From Neopestalotiopsis rosae (lineage: Eukaryota; Ascomycota; Sordariomycetes; Amphisphaeriales; Sporocadaceae): a DNA stretch of 64,000 bases. The stretch covers positions 992,001 to 1,056,000 of the forward strand of contig JALGAS010000011.1 of the NCBI GenBank assembly GCA_023078685.1. Direction: 5' to 3'. The notes below the pieces were generated by a model, which worked only from the letters and a program-made list of their open reading frames with translations, was not told the DNA's origin and did not search any database. The stretch's first letter is position 1. Each line of letters begins with the position of its first letter. The position numbers and the translations under genes are program-made. This document shows positions 44,057-55,187 of the stretch, piece by piece.

Positions 44057-46526
44057 CTTTAATTTCTATAGTAGATCAAACTGCGGTGGTCTTGGGCGTA
44101 CTTAACGGAGTAAGATGTATCATGCAAGATGAGTGACCTTCTGCCCCCAGAGTCGCGCCATATATAAAAGTCTGACACAAACACGCCGCCCACTATCAAA
44201 ATGGTAAAGTCAACATGAGATCATCAAATATCATGAGCAATATAAAAGATGCCGAATGCGACGCAAGCACGGAACCACATATTGGAACGAGCGAAAGCGG
44301 CAACTATCTGCATAATGCCGTTTCTATCGGAGTAAGCATGGTGCCTTTGGAGGGCGACGGATGGGCTTGTTGCCATTTCCGAACCATCAGCGGCGCACCG
44401 TTATCCCAAACACCTGTCATGCATGTAATCCGATCACAAATGCAGCATCTGCCTTTACCATGGGTCACATCGCCAAGTGAGATCACTGCGGCAAATTCGT
44501 CCAGCTAAAGAACGCGTTTCGTGCAGCCTCGACGGTCGCCACTATAGCCTAATTAGCAACCTAGTTGGCAATGACCATGAATATGACAGAAATGGCCTGC
44601 ATTTCAGCCCGTAGGTACTGTGTGATTTGGCAACATGTCATGACTTCAGGCTGAAATATTGCTTGACGGAAACATCGTGACGACGACCCGGATGCAGGCG
44701 CGAATTGTCTCGTATGTAGTATGTACCACTGGCATACCGAGATCCTGCGAGATGGTGAGCGGCACAGCAAAGACGTGTTGCATAGTGTAGATGATTGTTT
44801 CTCATTATGGATGCACTGGTAACCTCATTTCGAGCCAGAAACACATCAGGTCGACAACTTGGCTGATACTTGACCAGATGGACACTGATTCACTAGCTGG
44901 AAACGACGAGACTGGGTGGAGCAGTGATCACGCAGATCGCAAGAGTGCTTAACGTCTCATGCACTTGGCGATTATGATTGCATTGTAGTTCCCCCAGAAG
45001 GTCTACCGATAGACGGGGCGAGGGCTGTCGCAACAATTTTGTGTAATCCGGCGTATGTACCTATCGTAAGTATATATGGGGATGCGAATGTCGAGGGCCA
45101 GGTTTTGTCAACATGGGCGATTTGAAACAATTTGGCTGCCCGACCATATTCTAAAATAAACCTCGGGCAGTAGCGGCGATCTACATTAGATCGAGGGTTG
45201 GGTAGATCGCATCTGCAGATGGGCAGGTCGTGAGGGTCCCTGCGTATTTATCTCACTAAGTGCCTTTATTCTATGTAGGTACAGATTAGGTAGTGTAGAA
45301 CCCGCCGCGGTCACGTAAATGCGTGTTTCGATACGAGGTTACTATTCGAGATCAAAGCTGGTAATATGGAACGCGACATTCGTCTATCATATCTGAAAAC
45401 CAGCTACAGGTGGATATATGTAGCTGGTGTAAAAAGGGACCTTTGTTGCCAGACTACAAATTCAACGTGGAAAAGGCGACTAGCGTCGGGCCATTGATGA
45501 TCACCACGTGGGGATCTTGCTCAGTACTTCGATGATATACACGTGTATATCGTACTCGAATAAGAAATACAGATAGAGAACTTATAACGACTCCCTTGCC
45601 TATTTGACTGTGGTCTTCCTAAATGATGACTGCAAATCACAAGGAACAGCCTAGCTTCATCACTAGATCTCGTGAAAATGATCAGCCTGGGGATTTGAGC
45701 ACTTGGATCTGCTTGGTGATTCATTGCCAAGTCTAATTTTGTTAGCGGTCAACATGGGCCTGATGACCCCACTAATCGAACAAGAGATACCCGTTGAGAA
45801 TCACGACATTCCGCCTAACCCAGTGTGCCAGAAAGATGGAATTTCCGCTGCGCGCACATTTACGAAAAACTTCATGGCAAATGAGAGGAACAAGTACTGT
45901 ATATACCTTTGTAAATTGAAAACTCTCTCGTCATTCTTCTTGTCCAGCAAATCGTGCTCTCCCTGTTTCCCCCAAAGGACGACTTAACTCGATAGCGTTC
46001 GTCATCTGTTCGAGACGTCTGTAAAACCACATGGGGGTATCCACCATGTCTGAGAGGCTGTAACGTTGAGGTTTCCACCCGTTCGCGACGTCGCGACAGG
46101 GCCCCGAAATCCCTCGCAAAGAAAGATACCGGACGAGAAGAACACAGTCTGTCTGCGTTAACCCCCTCCTCTTTCCATCAGAGTGGAACGTGTGAATATA
46201 TAGAACATTACGCTTCTCTTGATTCGGACTGGCGCATAATTTGTCGTTCACGAATTCCTTTAAATTCTGCCGTCCGGCCCTCAAATGAAAGATATTCGTC
46301 TTACTCGACCGTCTTTCACCTACGAGGTACGCTTATCGCTGTCCGTCTCTTCCCTTGGAGACCCTGTGAACTACGATCGGCAGACACCCCACGTCCCAGA
46401 AACTGCCCCTCCAAGATCTCATCTTTGGTGCCCCGCCAATCGCAGCGTTGCACCGAAACACCAACAACCGGCTTCGCGCATCAACAAATAGCCTTCGGGC
46501 CACGATCTCCTCCCGATCGGCAAAGG
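44057..46526. other. Intergenic region (about 2.5 kb)
   Basis: Several short ORFs exist, the largest 97 codons at 44215-44508 on the plus strand, but none shows a domain, signal peptide or spliced continuation. No RNA gene recognised. Confidence 0.5.
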
Positions 46527-47738
46527 ATGGGCTCCCTCAGCCCGGCCTCGAGCCGCAGGCCGCTGCACGAGGTTCTTCCGCCTCTGGTCCTCGGTACCGC
46601 GACCTTCAACTCACAGTATGTCTCGGATCCGCACAACCCAGACGTCCTACCTGCCCTGTCCATTGTGTCGCGCACCCTCGAGCTAGGCATCAACGCCTTC
46701 GACACATCTCCTTACTACGGCCCCTCGGAGACCATCCTCGGTGAGGCTCTCGCCCACCCGTCCAACACGTCCAAGTACCCGCGCGAATCATACTTTCTCG
46801 TGACCAAGGCCGGGCGCATCGCCGGCGACGAGTTTGACTATAGTGCGGCCTGGGTCCGCTATTCCGTGTGCCGTAGTCTCGAGCGTCTGCATACTCCCTA
46901 CCTCGACCTGGTCTACATGCACGATGTCGAGTTCGTCTCGCCCGATGAGGTTCTGGAGGCTGTACAAGAGCTGCGCCGCTTGAGGGACGCAGGCATCATC
47001 CGATATGTTGGTATCAGCGGCTATCCTGTTGGCATACTCTGTGATCTGGCCGAGATGATTCTCGAAAAGACTGGAGAACCACTCGATGCAGTCCTCAGCT
47101 ACAGCCACTTCACCATCCAGAACACCACACTCGGCACATCTGCTGTGCAGCGCTTCACTAAGGCGGGTGTGGACGTGGTGCTCAACGCCAGCATGCTGGG
47201 TATGGGCCTTCTGACCACACGCGGCGCCGATAATGGCCCCATGAAGGTTTGGCACCCAAGCCCGTCTGGATTGCGGGATTCCATCAAGGACCTTGTCTCC
47301 GTTGCAACAGAAGCCGATGAAAAGCTCGAAGTAGTCTCCATTCGCTGGGCATTGGACAACTGGGCTCGCGACGGTGCGTCACGGGGTGGCACATCTCGTC
47401 AGCTACCTGCAGGCACGCGGGTGGGCGTCAGCGTCATGGGCGTCGCCAATGTACCCGAGCTAGAAGAAACATGGCGTGTCTTCTGTAGTGTGATCGAGGG
47501 CTACAACCCAAAGCCTTCGAGCGCCGAGATGGCCGAGGCACATGCCTGGAGTCTGGAGAGGCGGCAAAAAATCCAGAGCCTAGTAGAGAAGATGTGGGCT
47601 GTGCTTGGCGAGTGGAAGGATTACAGCTGGAGCAGTCCCGGTCCGGGCTTTGTGAATACAAGGCGGAAAGAGGATCGCGCAGTGTATCCCAAGGATGATG
47701 GTATCTACGAGAAGTACATTCAAAAGTTGGAGCAGTGA
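46527..47738 (+). CDS. ARA2: D-arabinose 1-dehydrogenase-like aldo-keto reductase
   Basis: An intronless 403-residue protein; I take ATG 46527 (MGSLSPASSRRPLHEVLP) because upstream in-frame codons lack ATG. The AKR barrel shows the catalytic tetrad: D59 and Y63/Y64 in NAFDTSPYYGPSE, K94 in VTKAGR, H132 in LVYMHDVE. Other AKR marks are IIRYVGISGYP and GVSVMGVANV near the cofactor site. Overall arrangement and length fit yeast Ara2 (NAD-dependent D-arabinose dehydrogenase), which makes D-arabinono-1,4-lactone for erythroascorbic acid in the cytosol. A fungus-specific C-terminal extension (about 340-403) is acidic and Trp-rich. The ARA2 assignment is by overall similarity; other L-galactose or L-fucose dehydrogenases of this AKR branch remain possible. 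Confidence 0.85.
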   Translation: MGSLSPASSRRPLHEVLPPLVLGTATFNSQYVSDPHNPDVLPALSIVSRTLELGINAFDTSPYYGPSETILGEALAHPSNTSKYPRESYFLVTKAGRIAGDEFDYSAAWVRYSVCRSLERLHTPYLDLVYMHDVEFVSPDEVLEAVQELRRLRDAGIIRYVGISGYPVGILCDLAEMILEKTGEPLDAVLSYSHFTIQNTTLGTSAVQRFTKAGVDVVLNASMLGMGLLTTRGADNGPMKVWHPSPSGLRDSIKDLVSVATEADEKLEVVSIRWALDNWARDGASRGGTSRQLPAGTRVGVSVMGVANVPELEETWRVFCSVIEGYNPKPSSAEMAEAHAWSLERRQKIQSLVEKMWAVLGEWKDYSWSSPGPGFVNTRRKEDRAVYPKDDGIYEKYIQKLEQ

Positions 47739-48215
47739 TTCACACGACCTGAAGTCGCGCAAGACGTCCTTGCCTGCAATAGTAGCATTTCTTCTACCAA
47801 GGGCGAGCCATGCTGGCCCCTGGGTCCTTCGTCATCTTGTGCGAGCGACTGCGGGGACGGCAGGTGTGTGCGAACTTGAGGAGAGTCGATATAATCCTCC
47901 CGAAGCATGACACCACTAGCATTGTTTATAGGGAAGTCGTACTTGTTGGTCTGTGTCTTTCATGCTCTAACTGTTCCGCCTCGACCTTCTTTCAAGCCCT
48001 TCAACCTAGAATAGCGCCGTACAAGCCATCTATACTTACTTGACAATATCGCGTGAATTTTGTCGGTTAGACAGGAAGAAATACGAAAAACAGCATAAAG
48101 TAAAACGCCCCAGTCCGATGCTTATAGATCGCCCCTTGCCACAATGCAATGAGTATCTTTCAACGCCGCGGATATGGGATCATATATGTTGCGCCTCATT
48201 CCAATACGGCTCTCT
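47739..48215. other. Intergenic region between convergent genes
   Basis: Contains the 3' UTRs of the ARA2-like and SIP5-like genes. No gene seen. Confidence 0.45.
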
Positions 48216-51104
48216 TTACTGAGCAATCTCACTTGATCGCTCCAAGCTATTGGCGTAGCCAAGTTGCTTTGAATCGTCTTCTTCATGATCATCAGCAGGA
48301 GCTGGCGTCTCTGGCGTGATCATTACACTAGGTGGCTGTTGCATGCGCTCAGCAGCGCTGGGCATCTCGATTTCCATCACTGGCTGTGCCTGCTGAGTAT
48401 CGACCTTGAGCGATGTTGTGGGCGCCTCTTCCTGGATGGCGTTCAAAGACGAGCTTGAACTTTCCGCAATCTCTCCTGGTGTAGCTGCAGATGGAATAGT
48501 TCCCGTCGGGACCACATGCTCGACGTGCTCATGATGTTCTTCGAAGGCTTTTTCCGAATCATTGTCGCCGTGCCTCGGTCGAGAAGCATGCTGGCCGTTT
48601 GTTTCAGTCTCCTCTCCGTCTATAGGTACGCCAACCATCTCCGCTAAACTTCTGAAGTTGAACATGGATTCTGTGCCGGTGCCATCGTCCTCGCTCTTAC
48701 CGCCACCAAGGCTGACTTTGCTAGTTCCGGCTTCTTCGGGAACACCACCTTCTCTATTGCTGTAGCTTTCCTGTGCGCTCTCCGCTCCGCTAGATGATAT
48801 TGAACTCGCATTACTTATGTGGCGAAGGTGAGAAGATCCTCGTGAGGGCTGAGATATGGGAATGGGCAGCGTAGACTCATCTGTCCGCTCCACTGCCTTC
48901 CCCTTACCATTCAGTCCAGCTGCAGGATCCGTGCTGGCTGCCGGCTCGGTAGACTGGCTGGAAGATACGCTGGAGGTGGGAGCAGTACCTTCAGCACGTT
49001 GGCTCTGGGCGTCGGGCGCACTATTGCCACGTTTCCGGCCAAAGCCGAGGCTCAGTGAAAGGGTACTGGCACTGGCAGAGCTCCCCCCTTCTGAAGCACC
49101 GTAGATACTGGACTTGCGTTTGCTTGCTTTGCGTTCCTCCTTCTCCTTTTTCTTAGCTTCCTTCTTGGCTTCCTTTTCTGCCTTCTTCCTACGTTCCTCC
49201 TCGTCAGCCAGCGATAATCTGATCGCCTCCGCCACTATTTTATGTCAGTATCTCTTCACACTGTAGGAAAAGCGAACCTCTCAGAACATCCAAGGCAATG
49301 TATGGGTCGTTCCTCATGGTAGCCAATGAGGAGTCAGGACGTTGTTGTCCCACTACGGCGTTTTGAGTTCATGCAGAGGAATTGTAATGTAACTTACTCA
49401 TCATACTCTCCAAGTGAGCGGCATCTATCCGCTCCCGTGAAGGACCTGTGCGGGCAGATGAAGATCTCGCACCTGGTTCGGGCCCTTGACTTGGCTCAGT
49501 TGCCTGGCCGCTTGTAGCCACATTTGCAGCAGAACTCGGACTCTCACCGCCGCCTTGCCGGCGGCTGAAGCGACTGGACCGGCCAAAAAGGGACCGGGAC
49601 GACTCATTTTGATTCATCACGAAAGCGGCGTGATGCAGGGCATCAGCTGCTGCGGCTCGTCTGCGCTGCTGCTGTCGCGCAGCATTGAGCTTTGTGGTCC
49701 AGTCTGGTCGTATTCGGTCCGTGGAAATGACATTGGGATCATTGGCGGACAGACTCTGGGCACGCCGGCGGTTGCTAGTTCCTGGCGTTGTAGCTGATGT
49801 AGGCGATAGGCTTGAGCCGAGTGAAGAGGACGACGACATTGCGGTACCCATCGAGCCAAGACCTGGCGGTGTAAAAGCATAGGCTAAGCCACGACGAAAC
49901 GCGGGAGGCTCATATGTAACTCCAAATTCGGTCTGGGTGCAATACGGACAACAAGCAGCTTCCATAACAAGCTCACCAGATTGCTCTTCTGTACTCGACT
50001 GTTGTGGTTCGGAGCTGTTTTGCTGATCCGGATGGTGGTCGGGAAGATGTGGATCAGGTCGTTTGATCTGGACAAAGCACTCACTGCATATGAATTGATC
50101 GCAGCATCGGGTCTTGTTGAGATAGCGAGGATAGTACATGCAGCATATTGGACACTCTGCCCCATCCTTGTATAGGACAACTTCGAGAGGTGAACCATTC
50201 ACGAAAGGGTCATTGGGCAGGTTGATCTCGCGAGGCGTAATGTCCTGTTGTGACCCATTGCGAGAAGACAGACTCAGAACACCAGCAATAGCCTTGTGAG
50301 GGCTTTTGAGGGACGACGATAGCTTGGGTGGCGCGGGCGACGTTGGAGAAGCAACTGTCGATCCAGGGTTCGAGCCAGTTCTGTCTGAGGCGGTCGAAAG
50401 CGTCCTGCCCCCCATGGGAACCGTCAAATTGTTCAGGTTCTGGAGAGATGAGCTCGGCGACTCGACAGGCCGCGGCTGAGGAACCAGATCCTCGGGCACT
50501 TCATCAGCGGGTGGAATGTCAAGACCACGGGCAGCCGCGATAATCTGATGCTCTGCCCAGTCGTCTCTGAAATCATCTAGACCCCGCCAGAAAGGTGCTA
50601 TTTTGCGCTCAATCTAGAATGGTGATGCATATATTAGCGAAGCAAATTGAAGAAGCCGCCGCTGCGCCTTCGCCAGGACAAAATGAACGCACGACGGGGC
50701 TCTCCTCGAGACTGTTCACTTACCTGTAGTTGTCTAACGATGGGCTTGCTGAAATCTTCCGAAGCAGTGTAAACACCCATCGTGACAAGGAATCCACCAT
50801 CAACATGCTCTTCCTTCATGCTTCGCTCGCGTTCCTTTACACGTGCAACCCGTTCCCGTTCTAGCCTTCTGGCTTCTCTCTCCTGCTTCGTCTCCCTCCT
50901 CTCGAAAGGAGCATCGGTTTGTTCTCTCCTAGCGCTGGAGGACCCGCCAGTTAAAACCTCGATGGCACTCAGCTCCCGTCGATTCGACCGCCGGGCGGAT
51001 CTGTCGGAGGAGGTAGACGGCCCGGCACCAAAGGGAGCACCGGCAGCGTCATAGCGACCGCCGCGCCCACCTTCTCTCGCTTCTTTCGTATGAGCATTGC
51101 CCAT
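48216..51104 (-). CDS. SIP5: SIP5-like RING/zinc-finger protein (4 exons)
   Basis: Minus-strand exons 50724-51104, 49398-50613, 49278-49352 and 48216-49234 give 896 residues. The N-terminus MGNAHTKEARE is a possible myristoylation site followed by an Arg/Glu-rich basic stretch, then DDFRDDWAEHQIIAAARGLDIP. A Cys-rich finger lies at about 281-306 (CPICCMYYPRYLN, then CCDQF and CSECF) with a further CCPYC pair near 345. After a disordered Ser/Gln-rich linker comes RNDPYIALDVLRVAEAIRLSLADEEER, then a Lys/Glu helix and a long disordered tail. The order matches fungal SIP5 proteins; yeast Sip5 binds Snf1 kinase and the Glc7 regulator Reg1 in glucose signalling. The third intron uses a GTTCGC donor. 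Confidence 0.88.
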
Positions 51105-52920
51105 CTTTCTTTTTCTTTGTTATTATTCTCCCGCACCGACTGCCGCGACCTGCCTGCCTACGAGAACACTTCTCTTGCCCGTTGACCCAGTGCGACACCT
51201 AGGTGACTTACCCGCCGGTGATCTCGCAGTGGACGCCTCGTCTGGCTACGAAGAAGCGGGGCTGGACCGCGGAATGGCCAGAAACAAACCAGCAAGTCGA
51301 GATCGCGGCCGGGGATTCGTGGGCATTCGAGATGAAGTGGCGTAGAGAGGTTGTTATGTAGCGCAGTGACGGGCACTGGAGCTCTAGGTAGCTCGCGTAG
51401 AGAGCGGAGGGGCGGCGAGCTCGGCAGCAACCAAACGCCTTGTTCTATCAACGACAAACAGACTCCGTGCCACGAAGCCGTAACGGATCTCGAGATGGAC
51501 TGATGGCAAGAAAGTAGAATGGGTTGGGCTTGTAGTAGGCGGTCAACAAATGTAATGTATGTATGCAGCTGCTTGCTCAGTAACGGAATCGCAGGTGATG
51601 TGATTGATGATTTGATGGATTGGAGGGACAGGCCGGGGGTGGGAACGTGCTAAGGTAACGAAGGTAGGTAGCGCGTAGGTTAGGTAGCCACTACCTAGAT
51701 ACCTAAGCTCAGGCAAGCAAAGGAAGTCCTGGTAGATACCTCGACAGGTAAGCATGGATCGTTGGCACCAAGCCAGTTTGCGCGTCGCGACCAGGTAGTA
51801 TGATACTTAGGTAAAAGGTAGGTGTGTACTTGGTAGTAGTTGGTGGTTATCATGATTGTTGATTGTTGTGCTGCCAATACAGCGTCTTATCGAAGACTAT
51901 CGATACACTGCCTACCTGAAGCACCCGAGTCTTATCAGACGTCACCAACAGAGACGACCGTGGCCAGCCCGCCAGAACCGTTCAGATACTCCTAGTCTCA
52001 TGCAAACATTGAATCTCTTCGGCTAAGGAAGAATGTTATGGCCTGTATTTAGTATGGGTGTGCCCTTTGCCACCGAACCTCCGCAGACCGAGCGATAATT
52101 GTTAGCCGAGCCAAGATATGAACCGGATCCCGCCAGTCCAAGGTTTGACGACGAGACCCGTTTTCCCGCCCGGTAATGCTTGACGAATATCCGCAATGAT
52201 GTAGTGGTGGTAAGGGATAAGTCTACGAGCAAAGAAGCCATAGTACTTTTGCACCGAAAATTTTTGGTCGTTCTTTTGGCCCGGCCTTCATAGTCTGGTG
52301 TACGCTGCTTGACCGTTGATAACAGCATTGGGCAGCAGCCAGTCACTAGTGTCCACAATGGGCCATTTTGATGCCGTCTTGATCAAATGGGCAGCATCTC
52401 AATCCATGGCGTTCCCAGATACAAAATATATGCGCATGCTTGTAGGTTATCAGATACCTTTCCTTCGATTGCAGATATGTCTACTTTCCGTTCCGTATGG
52501 CGAAATTCTATACCATTAGATTCCAAACATATTTCTCCACTATCACTCGGATCTCTCATTCTCGAATGCAAAGGGGAATATGAAATAAGATGCAATATTG
52601 TTCTTTGATACCGGTACTTGGATACGTGGGAACAATCAAGGTTGTAGGTACTCTGTACACGACGTTCGGTGTCATTCACTCAGATTAGTAACTCGGAGTA
52701 TCGAAACCAATCTGACCAGACGTTGTGGTTGATGGTCGGAACTTGAAGACAAGTCCTCGAAATACTGCATCACGCAAAAGCGAAAATTGGGTAGCGGAGG
52801 CAAAATTCGTTGTTCGTTTTAATATCCTGATCAACGGAAAACCTATAGGTGGAGTGCATGATTCTGCTGGCATGTCGTTTGCTACACATCGTCTAGTGAG
52901 CGCGCCCCCTTGGTCCGCGT
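51105..52920. other. Intergenic region between SIP5-like and ARP6-like genes
   Basis: About 1.8 kb. The part near 51105-51200 is the SIP5 promoter. TACCTA/TAGGTA-type words cluster at 51655-51830. No supported ORF or RNA gene. Confidence 0.5.
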
Positions 52921-54261
52921 TTATTCATTTCCTGCCAGAAATTTTCGGGCCACCCAAGCAGAACCGTATTCTTCATACTCTTCTTTGGTCACGCATAGCG
53001 AGTTGAATGAATCTGACCTTGCAAAATTGGCGCCGCCTTGCCACGTACTCGTGATAGGGTCTGCAGGGCGTGCCACTCTCACGACACACTCATCTGGCAC
53101 GAGCTGGTCAATTTCCTGTTGCAAGCGCCGGATGAAGCCTTCATATAGGGCATTGCCTCCCACCACGATGATGTTGGCGAGCAGTCCAGGCCAAAGACCC
53201 ACTGGGAGAACTCGCAGCGACTCCACAACCAGGTTGGCGATGCCAGACTGGCGCAGCCCAATATCTGAGGGATGGAAAAGCAGCTCAGGGACTGTGAATC
53301 GCTCGTTGCGCAACGTCAAGACATCCTCACTGATCTCTCCGGCGCGGGCAGCTGCAAGCTTCCTTGCTCGGGAAGCCTGTGACGGGTCGTATTCGCGGAT
53401 GATACCTTTTGATCTGGCATGGAAATCTGGCAGTACATAGTCCTTTGCTATGCCGTCACCATGTGTGTAATCTTGTCTCTGTTCCCCTCTGGTACCTTTC
53501 CAGGTCTTGTCGAGATCTCGGCTGAAATCCAAAGACACATAACAAGCCTGCTCTTTCATTTCGTTTACAATATATGTATCGTTGCGCATGTCGTAATGCC
53601 TGAGGGACAAGAGTCGAGCCAGATAGTTTGTCATAAGTTTACCGCCAACGTCCAGGCGCCTGATGGCTGGGTGGACTGGGCGGCCGCGGATAAGAGGCGT
53701 CACCGTCGTATGCGAATGACCCGAATCGATCAGCATCATGATCTCCACAGGTAGCTGAACGACTGTGTCGGGAGGGCGAGGTGTCCGTAATATGGCCTGA
53801 ATGTCGTGGTAGGCATTGAAGGACGGTCCGTTGCCACGATAGAAGCTTGCGAATCCAAATTCTTCGAACACCATTTGATCTGTATGTGTCTGGAGCACGG
53901 GTAGAGAGCTGGATGGCTCAGCGAGGAGCAGCCTCGTCTCGGAGGGGTCACAACGTAATGGAGCATCATCGTCCATAAACTCGTGCTCCCAAATGGCACT
54001 CTGCGCTTCCCAATTTACCACAAATCCTTTCTCAACTGGCCTGCGAAAAGCGATCTCTCCAAAATCTTTGCACTTGTCCAACTCGGAACCGACGTAGACT
54101 TTGCGATCGGCATCGCGGGCGATGCAATTGGGTATCACCTTAGGATTGTCGATTGCCTGATCGGTCGCATACCCTGCTTTGATTGTGTAGGCGCCATTGT
54201 CGAGAATGAGAGTCTTGGAGAGCTGCGGTGGACGCGAGGTCTTGGACTTGCGCGGAGCCAT
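52921..54261 (-). CDS. ARP6: Actin-related protein 6 (SWR1 complex)
   Basis: An intronless 446-residue protein, ATG at 54261. The actin-fold nucleotide pocket is visible: LILDNGAYTIKAGYA (phosphate loop 1, about 18-32), IDSGHSHTTVTPLIRG (phosphate loop 2) and IIVVGGNALYEGF (adenosine motif). The basic lead MAPRKSKTSRPP, the RRLDVGGKLMTNYL segment and the WQGGANFARSDSF end are typical of Arp6. It acts in the nucleus as a subunit of SWR1, which swaps H2A for H2A.Z, together with Swc6. The single-exon structure is unusual for an actin relative but the frame is open throughout. It differs clearly from conventional actin, and from Arp4 by the lack of its inserts. Confidence 0.93.
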   Translation of the reverse strand: MAPRKSKTSRPPQLSKTLILDNGAYTIKAGYATDQAIDNPKVIPNCIARDADRKVYVGSELDKCKDFGEIAFRRPVEKGFVVNWEAQSAIWEHEFMDDDAPLRCDPSETRLLLAEPSSSLPVLQTHTDQMVFEEFGFASFYRGNGPSFNAYHDIQAILRTPRPPDTVVQLPVEIMMLIDSGHSHTTVTPLIRGRPVHPAIRRLDVGGKLMTNYLARLLSLRHYDMRNDTYIVNEMKEQACYVSLDFSRDLDKTWKGTRGEQRQDYTHGDGIAKDYVLPDFHARSKGIIREYDPSQASRARKLAAARAGEISEDVLTLRNERFTVPELLFHPSDIGLRQSGIANLVVESLRVLPVGLWPGLLANIIVVGGNALYEGFIRRLQQEIDQLVPDECVVRVARPADPITSTWQGGANFARSDSFNSLCVTKEEYEEYGSAWVARKFLAGNE

Positions 54262-55187
54262 GCTGATGATGGTGGCTGCCAGGCCTTTTAGTGTCGGTGG
54301 AATCGAATTCGCGTCTTAGACGAACCGTAGGCCTGCTTGTTCACGTCAGGGTAGGTCGCCTACCGTAATGTAGGCGTCTATATGCCCTTAAACCGGCGTG
54401 GCTTTTTGCCGCAGCCCGTATGATACGCGAGTTCGCATGTCTCGCTGATTCTTCTTGTCAGAGAAAATCGTTTACATACCTACCTAGGTATGTAGCTCTT
54501 AGGTCTTCATTGCCAAAAGAATTCGCGCCTAGAGTTGCATTAGTTTCAGGCAGTATGCTTATATCTCGCAAAGCGCCAGGAAATTTTTAGTGGGGACTTT
54601 CAGGCTGTGGCACGCTGATTTGATTCTACCTATGCAACTGCCAGCTTGAGATGCAGTAAACATATCAGCGACCTACATTCCAGTTATTACATGCAGTCAC
54701 GCCTGGTGAACCGGGCGGATTACCTGGTACACAGGTACGTAAATGCACTGCAATTAAAAGCTCCGTATGAGTTTAAGCTGCGTAGCACATGGCAAGATGG
54801 GCAGGTAAACTGTAGCCACAACGGATTTGATGGTATACTTGAGACTACCTGTTACTTTATATAGTGACTATTATGGAGTAGATAGCTCTCGAAAACTTTG
54901 AAGCTTAAATGTATCATGTTTGTCACAAACAATCAGCTCGCCAGCCAACATCGTCGAGATTGCTTATGTACGTTTTTAGGTACCTAGATATTTGTTGAAA
55001 GGTGGAGTAGTGTATTTTCTACCATATCCGAGTCGGCAAAAGCTATCTTAGGAAACGCCTTCATATCATTGACATTAAAATAGGTATATTCATCTTGCGT
55101 ACGTGCTTGCCCTGCTCGGCTGATGTGTCTCTATACGCCATGCAGCGAAAAAGTGGCCATGGTGCCGGTAACAGTTGAGTTGCCGGA
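54262..55187. other. Intergenic region
   Basis: No supported gene. A TACCTACCTAGGTA word occurs at 54478-54493. It contains the ARP6 promoter and the 3' end of the F-box gene. Confidence 0.45.

Noticed and set aside
44215..44508. 97-codon plus-strand ORF
   Set aside because: No domain, weak coding character, no evidence of splicing or conservation.
46425..46526. N-terminal extension of the ARA2-like ORF
   Set aside because: The in-frame stretch starts with a non-ATG codon; the first ATG (46527) fits the family start.
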